A stretch of 64,000 nucleotides of DNA from an uncultured Alphaproteobacteria bacterium (lineage in GTDB: Bacteria > Pseudomonadota > Alphaproteobacteria > Rhizobiales > Beijerinckiaceae), in the NCBI GenBank assembly GCA_937988775.1, contig CALKHP010000016.1, forward strand, positions 1-64,000. The letters are read 5' to 3'. Positions within the stretch are counted from its first letter, which is position 1; every line of letters begins with the position of its first letter. The position numbers and the translations under genes were made by a program. Shown here in pieces: positions 1-8,998 of the stretch. The notes under the pieces were generated by a model, which ran no database searches, was not told the DNA's origin, and saw only the letters and a list, made by a program, of their open reading frames with translations.

Positions 1-34
1 TTTTCGTCAAAACACACTGACAGCGCAGCGCGCA

Positions 35-235
35 TTACGATCCGCGCGCTGCGCCAGCAAAATCGACCAGCAGCGCGATCTGCTGCTGCGCGGTCGTGAC
101 AAGCTCGACGGGTTGATCGCGCAGCATCTGCGTGATCGCATCGAGCGACTGCGCCACCTCCGTCTGTTCGTCATCCGCGAACAAATCAGACAAATGGAAC
201 TCGAGAGCTGGCTCGGGAAAACTGGGCAGCGGGGA
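35..235 (-). pseudogene. 3' remnant of an unidentified gene cut by the IS3 element
   Basis: An open frame runs leftward from the IS boundary to a TAA stop and ends in residues QIALLVDFAGAARGS. I do not recognise the family. The frame also stays open through the IS, but that part is the antisense of the transposase, so only the portion outside the IS could be native. It may be the 3' end of a gene interrupted by the insertion, or simply a chance open frame. Low confidence. Confidence 0.25.
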
Positions 236-287
236 TAAGTGGATTTTCGGCCTGAACGCGGCATGATTGCCGTGAACAGGAGCGGAT

Positions 288-1453
288 ATGACGAGACGCG
301 TTCGCCGGAACCGCAGCCCGGCTTTCAAGGCGAAGGTTGCATTGGCTGCGATCAAGGGCGAGAAGACGCTGGCCGATCTGGCGCAGCAGTTCGACGTGCC
401 TCCCAACCAGATCACGCAATGGCGCAGCCAGCTGCTTGAAGGGGCAGCCGGCGTGTTCGGGTCCGAAGTGAAGTCGGAGGCCACGGTGCCCACGATCGAC
501 GTGAAGACGCTGCATGCGAAGATCGAAGAGCTGGCGCTGGAGAATGATCCCCTATCAAGTCGGGGACAAGCTTTTTGTCCAACGCGCTCGGGCCAAGGCC
601 GGCCTTCTGAGCGCAAAGCGATGATCGATCGCCATCACGATCTGCCGCTCAACCGGCAAGCCAGAGCGCTCGGGATCAGCCGAGGCAGCGTCTATTATCT
701 GCCCCGTGCGGTTCCAGCCGCCGACCTGGTGTTGATGCGCCGGAGCGACGAGCTGCATCTGGAATACCCCTTCGCCGGCAGCCGCATGTTGCAGGGGCTG
801 CTGCTTGCGGAAGGTTACGCCACTGGGCGTCTTCACGTCGCGACGCTGATGAGGCGCATGGGGATCGAGGCGCTCTATCGCCGGCCGAACACCTCGAAGC
901 CGGCGCCGGGGAACAAGATCTTCCCCTATCTTCTGCGCAAACTGCTGGTGACCCGGCCCAATCAGGTCTGGGCGATGGACATCACCTATATCCCGATGGC
1001 GCGGGGCTTCGTCTACCTGACGGCCGTCGTCGATTGGTTCAGCCGCAAGGTCCTGGCCTGGCGGCTCTCGATCACCATGGACGTCGCCTTCTGCGTCGAG
1101 GTCGTCGAGGACGCCATGGCCCGCTTCGGCAAGCCCGAGATCTTCAATACGGATCAGGGCTCGCAGTTCACCAGCCGCGCGTTCACCGCCCTGCTGATCG
1201 GCACAGGCGTCAAGATCAGCATGGACGGCAAGGGCGCCTGGCGCGACAACGTCTTCGTCGAGCGCATCTGGAAATCGGTCAAATACGAGGAGGTCTATCC
1301 TCACACGCCTACGCCAGCGTGTCCGACGCGCGCGCCTCAATCGGCCGGCATCTCGCCTTCTACAATGGCCGGAGGCCTCACCAGAGCCTGGGACGGCAAA
1401 CACCCGATCAGGCCTACTTCAACGCGCGGCAGCCAATCCCGGTTGCGGTATAA
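288..1453 (+). pseudogene. IS3-family transposase OrfA/OrfB, disrupted
   Basis: The N-terminal part is OrfA with the helix-turn-helix segment LADLAQQFDVPPNQITQWRSQ. OrfB would start at ATG 621. The DDE triad is visible: D in MDITYIP, D in NTDQGSQF and E in VFVERIW. Two lesions are seen. Around 549-593 an extra hairpin-forming segment replaces the usual OrfA/OrfB programmed-frameshift region and accidentally puts both genes in one frame. Near 1298-1306 a two-base gain shifts the frame, so the conserved C-terminus (FYNGRRPHQSLGRQTPDQAYFN) is read in another frame ending at TAA 1451-1453. A sequencing error could mimic the second lesion. Confidence 0.8.
549..580. repeat. Small hairpin insertion inside the transposase gene
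   Basis: The segment starts with cccctatcaagtcgggg, resembling the alphaproteobacterial dispersed motif in which CCCC and GGGG flank an ATCAAGT core. It is followed by the perfect hairpin ggacaa-gcttt-ttgtcc. It sits where IS3 relatives encode a continuous LENDFL-type OrfA end, so it looks inserted. Confidence 0.45.
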
Positions 1454-1550
1454 CAAGGCCAAAATCCACTTAGCGACAGACCCGAAACTGTTCAGAAAAA
1501 CCGAGCCAGCTCTTTTCAAAAGTGGATATTAGGCTTACAGCTTTGAAGCC

Positions 1551-3149
1551 TCACACGAAATAGCGGTATCCAGCATCGCCGTCGCGCCTGACCTGCTCGA
1601 CGAGGCCAACCTCCCAGGTGAGATACTTGCGCAATTCGCGTTCGATCGCCGCCTTCTGCTCGGGCGAAGAGGCACCGCCGGAATCCGGGGCCCGAAGTGC
1701 GCCGGGGGCGATGGTATTGACCGGCAATCTGGCATCGGCCCACCCGGCCGCGCCGCCTATCAGAACCCGCAATACGGCATGAGTTGTAAGGGGAACCAGG
1801 CTCCGCGCGACCGCATGGGCCACGGCGTCATCCTCGGCCGCGATGACGAGGACATCGAGGTTTGAAAAATCACCCAGCAGGTTGTTGAGCGTCTGCGGCG
1901 TGGCCCAGACGGAGCCAGGGATATGGCCCCGGCAATATGCTTCATCGGCGGCGAGATCGACAACCATCACAGCCATGCTGGATTTCGCCAACGCCTGCAA
2001 CGCCAGTGGCGTGATCTCCGCGATCGGGCGCGCGGTATCCGGCGTGCCCGGATTTCGCGCCTCGGGCTGGCTCAGCGGACCTGCCAGGGCATTTTCCAGA
2101 ACGACAACATCCCGCCAGCCGAGTTGCATGAGCCAGGAGGCGGTCATGGTCGCGCGCACGCCATTATCGTCAGCCAGCACGATGCGGGCGCCGATGACGC
2201 CGACGTAATCATCCGTTGCCTGAACAAGCTGCCCGCCAGGCGCCGGGCGAAAGCCGGCCGGATGCCCCGCGTTGAACTCCTCGGGCGCGCGAACGTCGAA
2301 CAGGTAAAGCGTCCGGCTTTCCTTTTCGGACTGCCACACGGCCAACTCTGCGTGTGTGATCCGCCTCACGTCGAAACGCCGGGCCACTGCTTCCGCCGCG
2401 TTGCGCGCGCGCGAAAGCCCCGCTTCACTTGCCACCGGAATGCGGCGGTCGCTGCCGCGCTCCAATTCGAAACCGGCAAGCTGCCAGCCGGCAGTGCCGT
2501 CCTTCAATGCGAAGACAGGGTTGGGAATGCCGGCATTGATCAAGGATTGCGCGCCGATGATCGAACGGGTCCGTCCGGCGCAGTTTACGACAATGGTTGT
2601 CGTGGAATCAGGCACGACATCGGCGATGCGGTAGACGAGTTCCGCTCCCGCCACCGGAATGGCGGATGGGATGTTCATGCGGTGGTATTCATCGAAGGGC
2701 CTGGCGTCCAATATCACCAGATCGGCGCCTTTACGGACAAGCGCATCGAGTTCGGCGGCCGAGACATGCGGCGTGCCGTAGGTCAACTCCACGAACTCTC
2801 CGAAAGCCTTGCTCGGCACATGGGTACCCGAGAACTTCTCGAAGCCGCCGGCCATCGCTCCCTCGAGCCCCCTTTCCAGCACCAGGACCTCGGTATACCC
2901 CATAGCCGCCAACAGCGCCGCGCCGCTCCCGACCAGTTTCGCATTCCCGCCATCCATCAGGACAATGGGCGCGCCACGCCGCGGCACCAGGGTTTCGATG
3001 CGCAGTTTCAACCGGCTCAGCGGAACGGAGCGGGCGTGAAACAGATGGGCTTCGATAAAATCACCCTCATCGCGCAAATCGATGATCGCCAGTTCCGCGC
3101 CTGACCGGATGCGGGTCTTGAGGTCCTGCGGCGTGATGAATTCAGGCAT
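1551..3149 (-). CDS. Four-domain rhodanese-type sulfurtransferase
   Basis: 532 residues made of four rhodanese-like domains at about residues 8-105, 128-230, 260-365 and 390-480, followed by a C-terminal helical tail. Rhodaneses transfer sulfane sulfur through a cysteine persulfide. Only the second domain has the active-site cysteine (VVNCAGRTRS, Cys190). The equivalent loops in the other three read VLMDGG, VLADDNG and VIAAEDD, so those domains are probably structural or regulatory. The predicted protein has no signal peptide and is likely cytoplasmic. It is the last gene of a leftward series with an IclR regulator and a branched-chain-type ABC system, which suggests a role in handling the same sulfur-containing or organic substrate, but the substrate is unknown. 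Confidence 0.85.
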   Translation of the reverse strand: MPEFITPQDLKTRIRSGAELAIIDLRDEGDFIEAHLFHARSVPLSRLKLRIETLVPRRGAPIVLMDGGNAKLVGSGAALLAAMGYTEVLVLERGLEGAMAGGFEKFSGTHVPSKAFGEFVELTYGTPHVSAAELDALVRKGADLVILDARPFDEYHRMNIPSAIPVAGAELVYRIADVVPDSTTTIVVNCAGRTRSIIGAQSLINAGIPNPVFALKDGTAGWQLAGFELERGSDRRIPVASEAGLSRARNAAEAVARRFDVRRITHAELAVWQSEKESRTLYLFDVRAPEEFNAGHPAGFRPAPGGQLVQATDDYVGVIGARIVLADDNGVRATMTASWLMQLGWRDVVVLENALAGPLSQPEARNPGTPDTARPIAEITPLALQALAKSSMAVMVVDLAADEAYCRGHIPGSVWATPQTLNNLLGDFSNLDVLVIAAEDDAVAHAVARSLVPLTTHAVLRVLIGGAAGWADARLPVNTIAPGALRAPDSGGASSPEQKAAIERELRKYLTWEVGLVEQVRRDGDAGYRYFV

Positions 3150-3252
3150 GGAAATTCCAGTCTGACATGGGACTTCAATTCAAATGGACGATCGGCATTC
3201 GAACCGGCGCCATCCGCTCATTCGCGGCGCGACCCAACCAGGCCGTGGCGCT

Positions 3253-4023
3253 TTAGTGGCCCGTACCGTGCGTCGAGCCGGCATAACCGAGCTGCTTCGA
3301 TATCTTGGCGGCGGCGTTACGGACGGGGGGCCCAAGCTCCATCGCCTTGCTCACGTTCAACCTGTGTGATGGGCCTGAAACCCCGAGTGCCGCAATGACG
3401 TCGCCGTCACCATTGAAGACAGGAGCGGCCACCCCCGCCACGCCCTCCTGCCACTCATCGTGAACGAGCGCGAAGCCACGCTTGCGAACCTCCGCGATGA
3501 CGCCTTCCAACGCGCTCTTGCTGGTAACGGTCTTGGCGGTGAAACGGGTAAGCCCGGCGCAGCAAAGCCGGTCCACGACATCGGGACGCTGGAAGGCGAG
3601 CAGTGCCTTGCCGTTGGCCGTGGCATGCGTCGGTGCCGTTCCGCCAATCCTCGTCCCGGCACGCACCGGCTGCGAGCTTTCAATCTGTTCCAGGTAGATG
3701 ATGTTCTCGAAATCGAGGACGGCGAGAAGCAGCGTCTCGTCCGTGCTTTTCGCCAGGTCTCTCATGTAAGGCAGCGCCAGTTGGCGCACGTCGAGACGAT
3801 CGACGACCTTGCTGCCCAGCTCCCACAGCCGCAGCCCCAGAGCGTAACGGGCGCCTGCCTCGGCCCGTTCGACGATCCCCAGCTCGACCAGGGTCGACAA
3901 TATGCGAAATGCATTGCTTTTCGACCAGCCGCAAGCCTTGGCAAGATCGGTCACGCCACGGGGTTTATCGCTATTGGCCAGAACGGTGATCAACGCAAAC
4001 GCCTTGGCTACTGTCTTATCCAT
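3253..4023 (-). CDS. IclR-family transcriptional regulator
   Basis: 256 residues. The N-terminal winged helix-turn-helix (about residues 5-65, VTDLAKACGWSKSNAFRILSTL) is followed by an IclR effector-binding domain with the family signature PTHATANGKALLA. The ATG at 4023 is preferred over the TTG six bases upstream because AGGG is then spaced six bases from it. IclR proteins bind small organic acids and usually control an adjacent catabolic or uptake operon, here most likely the ABC transporter and PrpD genes encoded upstream on the same strand. The perfect dyad at 11281-11297 is a candidate target. Confidence 0.9.
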   Translation of the reverse strand: MDKTVAKAFALITVLANSDKPRGVTDLAKACGWSKSNAFRILSTLVELGIVERAEAGARYALGLRLWELGSKVVDRLDVRQLALPYMRDLAKSTDETLLLAVLDFENIIYLEQIESSQPVRAGTRIGGTAPTHATANGKALLAFQRPDVVDRLCCAGLTRFTAKTVTSKSALEGVIAEVRKRGFALVHDEWQEGVAGVAAPVFNGDGDVIAALGVSGPSHRLNVSKAMELGPPVRNAAAKISKQLGYAGSTHGTGH

Positions 4024-4126
4024 ATCCAACCCTTGCGATCGACTTGCGCAGCATCGCGTTGTGCGCCACCAGAACGGGAATTACCAGACAACCGACGGGC
4101 TGGCGCTGCCTCGGCTAAAACCGCCA

Positions 4127-5542
4127 TCAGCGTGACCCCATGAGTTCAAACAGATCGACCACATTCGGCATGTGCTCTAGGTCGCGCACAGTATCGATCA
4201 AGCGCGCCTTCCGTAAATCGGAGAAGGGGATCTCGGAATAGCGGATGCAGCGCTCGAGCCGTTCCTCGATGAAATCGTCCCACGACATGGGATTATGCGG
4301 CGTACCATACATATGTTCGAGCTCGTGACGCCACACATCGCCCGACTCGAGTTCCACCTCGACCGTCACAGGCTCGAAACTCAACACGCCGCGTAGCGCC
4401 GGGGCGATACTGACCTCCACCTTGGAGGCGAGATCGAGCACCCTGGCATCGGCGAGTACCGCCGGTTCGAAATGCTGCGCGAACACATCTCCATGCAGAA
4501 GCGCCACCGCAATGTTGAAATCAACACTGAACTGCGCATCGACCTGCGGCGACCCATGCTTCTGCGCGAAAGGCTGGCCCGAGATCGCCATGCAGCCCTC
4601 GGAAACGAAAACCCGCACCTGCCGTATGGCCTCGACCGCGAACGGATGCTGCTGCCTGAGCCGGATGATGGCCTCGATCGGCCCGTTCGCACAGCGGCAA
4701 CTCGGGTAGCGCTTGACGCTTGAGGTCGCCCCTAGGAACTCCCGGCCAATGTCACGCCGTATCGTCGCCACATCATGCTCACCGCCGTTGAAGACCTGGA
4801 ACAATCCGCCCTCACCCGCGATCAGCTTCATATGACCGCCCACGCCGTTGACGGCCAGTTCCACGGCCCGCACGCCGTCACCCGCATTGAATGCCGGCGT
4901 GAGCCGTTTCATCAGCGCGCCATCGGGCTGGGTCTGCGTCGTGCCGCTCGACTGACAGAAAGCGAGGCCAAGCGCGTCCAGCACGGTCTGCCTGGAGCGG
5001 CCCTGCACCTTGCATACGGCAGCAGCAGCGGCGAGCGTGGCCAGGCGCGCCTTGTGGTAGCCGAGATAGTACATGCGCCGCGTCGCAAGCCCCAGCCGGT
5101 GTTTCAGATCGGCGGCAATGGTCACGGCGGCGAGAAATCTCTTGCCGTCACACCCACCTGCCATCTCGGCCGCTGCGAGCCCACTCCAGAAAGCCGGCGC
5201 CAGGGCGTGCGTACAGGCGGTGTCGTGGAACTCGTCAAGCTCGAGCGCGTGGCAGATCATGACGTTCGCGCTCACCGCATTGTGCATCGGCAGGCGCGTG
5301 CCGAAGATCGCGGTCGTCGCCTGGGGCGCCCCGCCCCAGTAGGCGAACAGATCGAGCACCTCCCGCACCATCGGCGCGCGCGAGCCCGCAATGGTGGTCG
5401 CGATGAGGTCGAGAATGAAGCGCTTCGTCGTGTCCACCGTGTGCGAGGGGAGATCGCCGAAGGTCGTGCTGTCGACGTAGTCCGCCAGCAGCTCGACGGG
5501 ATCCAGCTCCTGGCCGCGGCATATGAAAGCCTGGTCATTCAT
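4127..5542 (-). CDS. MmgE/PrpD family protein, full length
   Basis: 471 residues, the usual size for MmgE/PrpD proteins, a family containing 2-methylcitrate dehydratase, cis-aconitate decarboxylase and iminodisuccinate epimerase. The helical domain (about residues 20-270) carries family-typical segments such as GYHKARLATLAAAAAV and PAFNAGDGVRAVELA; the C-terminal cap domain (about 270-410) is present. The ATG at 5542 is preferred over 5560 because GGGAA is spaced six bases before it, and this gives an 8-base overlap with the upstream PrpD-like gene. The exact substrate cannot be told from sequence; the context with a branched-chain-type ABC importer suggests an imported hydroxy- or dicarboxylic acid. 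Confidence 0.85.
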   Translation of the reverse strand: MNDQAFICRGQELDPVELLADYVDSTTFGDLPSHTVDTTKRFILDLIATTIAGSRAPMVREVLDLFAYWGGAPQATTAIFGTRLPMHNAVSANVMICHALELDEFHDTACTHALAPAFWSGLAAAEMAGGCDGKRFLAAVTIAADLKHRLGLATRRMYYLGYHKARLATLAAAAAVCKVQGRSRQTVLDALGLAFCQSSGTTQTQPDGALMKRLTPAFNAGDGVRAVELAVNGVGGHMKLIAGEGGLFQVFNGGEHDVATIRRDIGREFLGATSSVKRYPSCRCANGPIEAIIRLRQQHPFAVEAIRQVRVFVSEGCMAISGQPFAQKHGSPQVDAQFSVDFNIAVALLHGDVFAQHFEPAVLADARVLDLASKVEVSIAPALRGVLSFEPVTVEVELESGDVWRHELEHMYGTPHNPMSWDDFIEERLERCIRYSEIPFSDLRKARLIDTVRDLEHMPNVVDLFELMGSR

Positions 5543-6491
5543 CTGTATTTCCCGTCGCATTGGCGTCTACTGAGAATAGCGGCTCGAAGAGGTCGAAGGG
5601 GTCATTGCCCGAGGTTGGTTTGCTGGCTCTTGCGAGAGTGTTCTGCGCGTCAACGGAGACGCCGGGCGAGCGCGACAGCATAAAGCGGCCACGCACACTC
5701 CACACATGATGAAGATCGCTGGTCAGCGGGCGAGGATCCGGGCTTCGCGAAAACAGTTTCAGGAAGCTGAACTCACCGCTGGCAACCCTGCGCACACCGG
5801 TCACACCGACACTCGCCAGCATGACCGATTTCAGGCCGTCGCCGACATTGAAGGCGATTTGAAGCTGGTCACCGCTGGCATGGTCGCGCGTGGCCTGCGT
5901 CGTACCGGCCGCCTGCGACAGCATAATGCCGAGCGCATTGCGCAAAGCATCGCTTGAAAAGCCGCGCAACTTGGCCGCGCATGCGGCGGCAACAAACCCG
6001 GCATAGATCGCGTCGTGGTGGCCCTGCGCGCCTGCATCCGGCGTCGCCTGCTGTAGGCGGCGGCCAAGATCAACCGACAAGGCGATCGCTGTGGTAAATG
6101 CCGCGGCAGGCACACCGCCAAGCGCATCGGATGTCGCCAAGGCGCTCCACACCGCCGGCGCAACGAAACGTCGGTCGTCCCGGTCCGGCATCCATGAGGC
6201 AGCGACATTGAAGGTCGCCGCCTCATGCGCGGGCAACCGGAAGCCCCGTCCCGCAACCCGGCTTTCGGGTCTGCCGCCGACATGCAGGAGCGTATTGTGC
6301 AGGCCCCGCACCGCATCCCGGTCGAGGTCGCGGTCCAGTTCCGCCACGCAACGCTGTATGCCGGCTTCGACCTCGCGTGCCAGATCCCGCGGCATATCGC
6401 ATGGTCCCAGGGTGACGATGCGCCGGCAAAGCACATCGATCGGATCCATGTCGCCCTGGGCAGTCCAACGGAACGCGCCATCTGCGGTCAT
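5535..6491 (-). CDS. Short MmgE/PrpD-like protein (helical domain only)
   Basis: 318 residues that align with the helical domain of the neighbouring PrpD-like protein (GHHDAIYAGFVAAACAAK and IAFNVGDGLKSVMLASVGV match its GYHKARLATLAAAAAV and PAFNAGDGVRAVELAVNGV) but stop before the cap domain. It may be a non-catalytic partner that pairs with the full-length paralogue; that is inference. Its ATG overlaps the stop of the ABC fusion gene (ATGA) and its own end overlaps the next gene, so the three are translationally coupled. An alternative is a degenerate duplicate. Confidence 0.75.
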   Translation of the reverse strand: MTADGAFRWTAQGDMDPIDVLCRRIVTLGPCDMPRDLAREVEAGIQRCVAELDRDLDRDAVRGLHNTLLHVGGRPESRVAGRGFRLPAHEAATFNVAASWMPDRDDRRFVAPAVWSALATSDALGGVPAAAFTTAIALSVDLGRRLQQATPDAGAQGHHDAIYAGFVAAACAAKLRGFSSDALRNALGIMLSQAAGTTQATRDHASGDQLQIAFNVGDGLKSVMLASVGVTGVRRVASGEFSFLKLFSRSPDPRPLTSDLHHVWSVRGRFMLSRSPGVSVDAQNTLARASKPTSGNDPFDLFEPLFSVDANATGNTDE

Positions 6492-8998
6492 GCGGCCGCG
6501 CTTTCCTGCTGCGCCACGCCCAGAAGCTTCATCTGCAACTCATGATCTGCCGCAAGTTCAGCCGCCCTTCCCTCGTAGGCGACCTGCCCGTTCACCAGAA
6601 CATAGGCGCGGTCGGAAAACGGCAGCACGAGATCCGCATTGTGCTCGACAATCAGGACGCTGGCCCGCTTGCGCAGTTCGCTCACCGCGAGCAGCACCTC
6701 GTCGACGATAGCCGGAGCCAGCCCCTCGAAAGGTTCGTCGAGCAGGATCAGGCGGCTCGGCACCATGAGCGCGCGCCCGATGGCGGCCATTTGGCGCTCA
6801 CCTCCGGAGAGGCCCGAGGCGGCGGCGTTGTTGAGGCGCTTGAGCCGTGGAAACAACTCGTAGATCTCATCGACGCTGGCGCCGCCCTCCCGATAGGCAA
6901 GGGTCAGGTTCTCGCGAACGGTCAGATTGGGGAACAGGCGGCGCCCCTCCGGCACGAGCGAGATACCCGTGCGGTTGATGGCGTGCGGCGGCGCGCCCGT
7001 GATATCGACACCGCCGAACTCGATGCGCCCGGACGCCTTGGCGACCGTGCCCATGATCGCGCCGAGCGCCGTGGTCTTGCCGACACCGTTGCGCCCGAGA
7101 AGTGCCACCACCTCATTCTCGCGCACCGTGAGATTCACCCCGTCGAGCACGATGCTGCCGGCATAGCCTGCACGGACATCCTTGATCGCCAGTAGCGGCG
7201 CCTGTGCGGTCGGCGCAGGACCTGCGTCATGCACGATGGCGCCTTTTCCGCGCGCAGTGCCGAGATAAGCCTCGACGACCTGTGGGCTCTTCGCCACATC
7301 GGCAGGCTTGCCATCGGCAATCAGCTTGCCCTGATGCAGCACGGTAACGCGGTCGCTGATCGTCAACACCCGATCGATATCATGCTCGATCAGCAGCACC
7401 GAACGGACCTTTGCCAGCTTCTTCAGCAAAGCAGCGATGGTGTCCCTGTCGGCTGCCGCCAGTCCGGCAAGCGGTTCATCGAGCAGGATCAGCGGCGCAT
7501 CGGTCCCCAGCGCGACCGCGATGTCCAGCAGGCGCTGCTCGCCATGCGACAGATCCTGGCACAGGACGGCGCCACGTTCCGCAATGCCGACCGCCGCCAA
7601 AATTTCCCAGGTGCGTGCGTTGATATCCTCGCTGAGATAGGCATCGCGCCATACGCCGAGCTTGGCCTCGCGTTGGGCCTGGACAGCGATCCTGACATTC
7701 TCGAAAGCCGTGAGATTCCGGAACAAGCTGATGATCTGGAACGAGCGCGCGATGCCGGCATTGGTGCGTTGATGCACCGGCAGCGCCGAAATATCCTGGC
7801 CTTTGAAGAGGACCTGGCCGGAATCCATACTCACCAAGCCGGAGATCAGATTGAACAGAGTTGATTTCCCGGCCCCGTTCGGCCCGATGATCGCGTGCAG
7901 GCGGTTGGATTCAACCTCGAGATCGATGCCGTTGGCGGTCACGAGCGAGCCGAAACGCTTCGAAACGCCCCTGAGCGAGAGAATGGGCTTGCCGGCCTCG
8001 ACCGGGCTATCCGTGAAATCGAGCGGCGCGGATATGCTTTTCCGCTCCGGCACTCCGCGCCGGATCAGTGTCCAGAAATCCCGCCGCCGGATTTTCTGAG
8101 CGATGCCCTGCAGGCCCTCGGGCGAGACCAACGCGAAGAAAACGATGATCGGCGCAAAGATCAGCCACCAATGCTCGGTGATGGCGCTGAGCTGGTCCTG
8201 GAGCAGGATGAACGAGATCGCGCCCCAGAGCGGGCCGAGGAAGTGGTGCACGCCGCCGAACACGCTCATCAGCAGCGCATCGCCTGCATGCTGCCAGCTC
8301 AGCGGGTTGGCATAGGCGCCGCGCAACAGCAGAGCCAGCAACCCGCCCGCGAAACCAACCGCAACGGCAGAGTAGAGGAACGCGACAAGCTTCGTGCGAT
8401 ATGTATCGTAGCCGAGGCAGCTCGAGCGCTGCTCGTTGTCGCGAATGGCCTGGAGGATGCGACCTGTCCGGGCATGGGCGAAGCGCCAGATCACGAACAG
8501 GCAGGTTGCCACCACGAGGATGGAAAACAGATGAAACGACCATGGCGAGCCGAACAGCGCGCGCGGAACGTTCTGCAGGCCGTTCTCGCCACCGGTCACG
8601 CTCGTCCATCGGAAGGCGATCTCGAAGGCGAGCTGTGAGAATGCCAGCGTCAGAAGCGAGAAGTACAAGCCCTTGCGTGTCAGGATCAGCAGGCCCATCG
8701 GCAATGCGAGGAGCAGCGAGAAGACGATCGCCCCGCCAAGTGCCACGAATTCAGTACCACCGACATGGATGGCGGTGAGCGCGGCTGCGTAGCTCGCACA
8801 GCCGAAGAATACCGATGCACCAAAGGGCACCAGCCCGGTATAGCTCACCAGGATGCCGACCCCGACACCGTAGAGTGCATAGATCACGATCTCCGTGACG
8901 CGCTGGACCGGAATCCCGGCGAGCACGGCGCCGATGGTCAACGCAGCAGTGACGACAAGAAACCAGGTTGTCGGATTGGCACGCATCTTCGCAATCAT
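6488..8998 (-). CDS. Branched-chain-type ABC transporter LivM-LivG-LivF triple fusion
   Basis: 836 residues: an inner-membrane permease (about 1-300, LivM type), then two ATPase domains. The first (about 340-575) has Walker A GPNGAGKST at 372-380, signature LSHGEQRLLD and Walker B LILLDEPLAGL. The second (about 605-836) has GRNGVGKTT, LSGGERQMAA and LILLDEPFEGLAP. Usually these are three polypeptides; permease-ATPase fusions are known, a triple fusion is less common. The ATG at 8998 overlaps the livH stop (ATGA), so it is preferred over upstream in-frame codons whose translation is Arg-rich antisense-like sequence. It couples with LivH and the binding protein to import an unidentified substrate. 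Confidence 0.9.
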   Translation of the reverse strand: MIAKMRANPTTWFLVVTAALTIGAVLAGIPVQRVTEIVIYALYGVGVGILVSYTGLVPFGASVFFGCASYAAALTAIHVGGTEFVALGGAIVFSLLLALPMGLLILTRKGLYFSLLTLAFSQLAFEIAFRWTSVTGGENGLQNVPRALFGSPWSFHLFSILVVATCLFVIWRFAHARTGRILQAIRDNEQRSSCLGYDTYRTKLVAFLYSAVAVGFAGGLLALLLRGAYANPLSWQHAGDALLMSVFGGVHHFLGPLWGAISFILLQDQLSAITEHWWLIFAPIIVFFALVSPEGLQGIAQKIRRRDFWTLIRRGVPERKSISAPLDFTDSPVEAGKPILSLRGVSKRFGSLVTANGIDLEVESNRLHAIIGPNGAGKSTLFNLISGLVSMDSGQVLFKGQDISALPVHQRTNAGIARSFQIISLFRNLTAFENVRIAVQAQREAKLGVWRDAYLSEDINARTWEILAAVGIAERGAVLCQDLSHGEQRLLDIAVALGTDAPLILLDEPLAGLAAADRDTIAALLKKLAKVRSVLLIEHDIDRVLTISDRVTVLHQGKLIADGKPADVAKSPQVVEAYLGTARGKGAIVHDAGPAPTAQAPLLAIKDVRAGYAGSIVLDGVNLTVRENEVVALLGRNGVGKTTALGAIMGTVAKASGRIEFGGVDITGAPPHAINRTGISLVPEGRRLFPNLTVRENLTLAYREGGASVDEIYELFPRLKRLNNAAASGLSGGERQMAAIGRALMVPSRLILLDEPFEGLAPAIVDEVLLAVSELRKRASVLIVEHNADLVLPFSDRAYVLVNGQVAYEGRAAELAADHELQMKLLGVAQQESAAA

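Larger units (their letters stand above)
236..1472 (+). mobile_element. IS3-family insertion sequence, damaged
   Basis: Imperfect terminal inverted repeats bound the element: the left end reads taagtggattttcggcctg and the reverse complement of the right end reads taagtggattttggccttg. Between them is a single frameshifted IS3-type transposase. The three bases outside each end (gga and gcg) do not match, so no target duplication is visible. The element is probably immobile without help in trans. Confidence 0.8.

Noticed and set aside
233..1475. Target-site duplication flanking the IS3 element
   Set aside because: Flanking trinucleotides gga and gcg differ; no 3-4 base duplication is visible.
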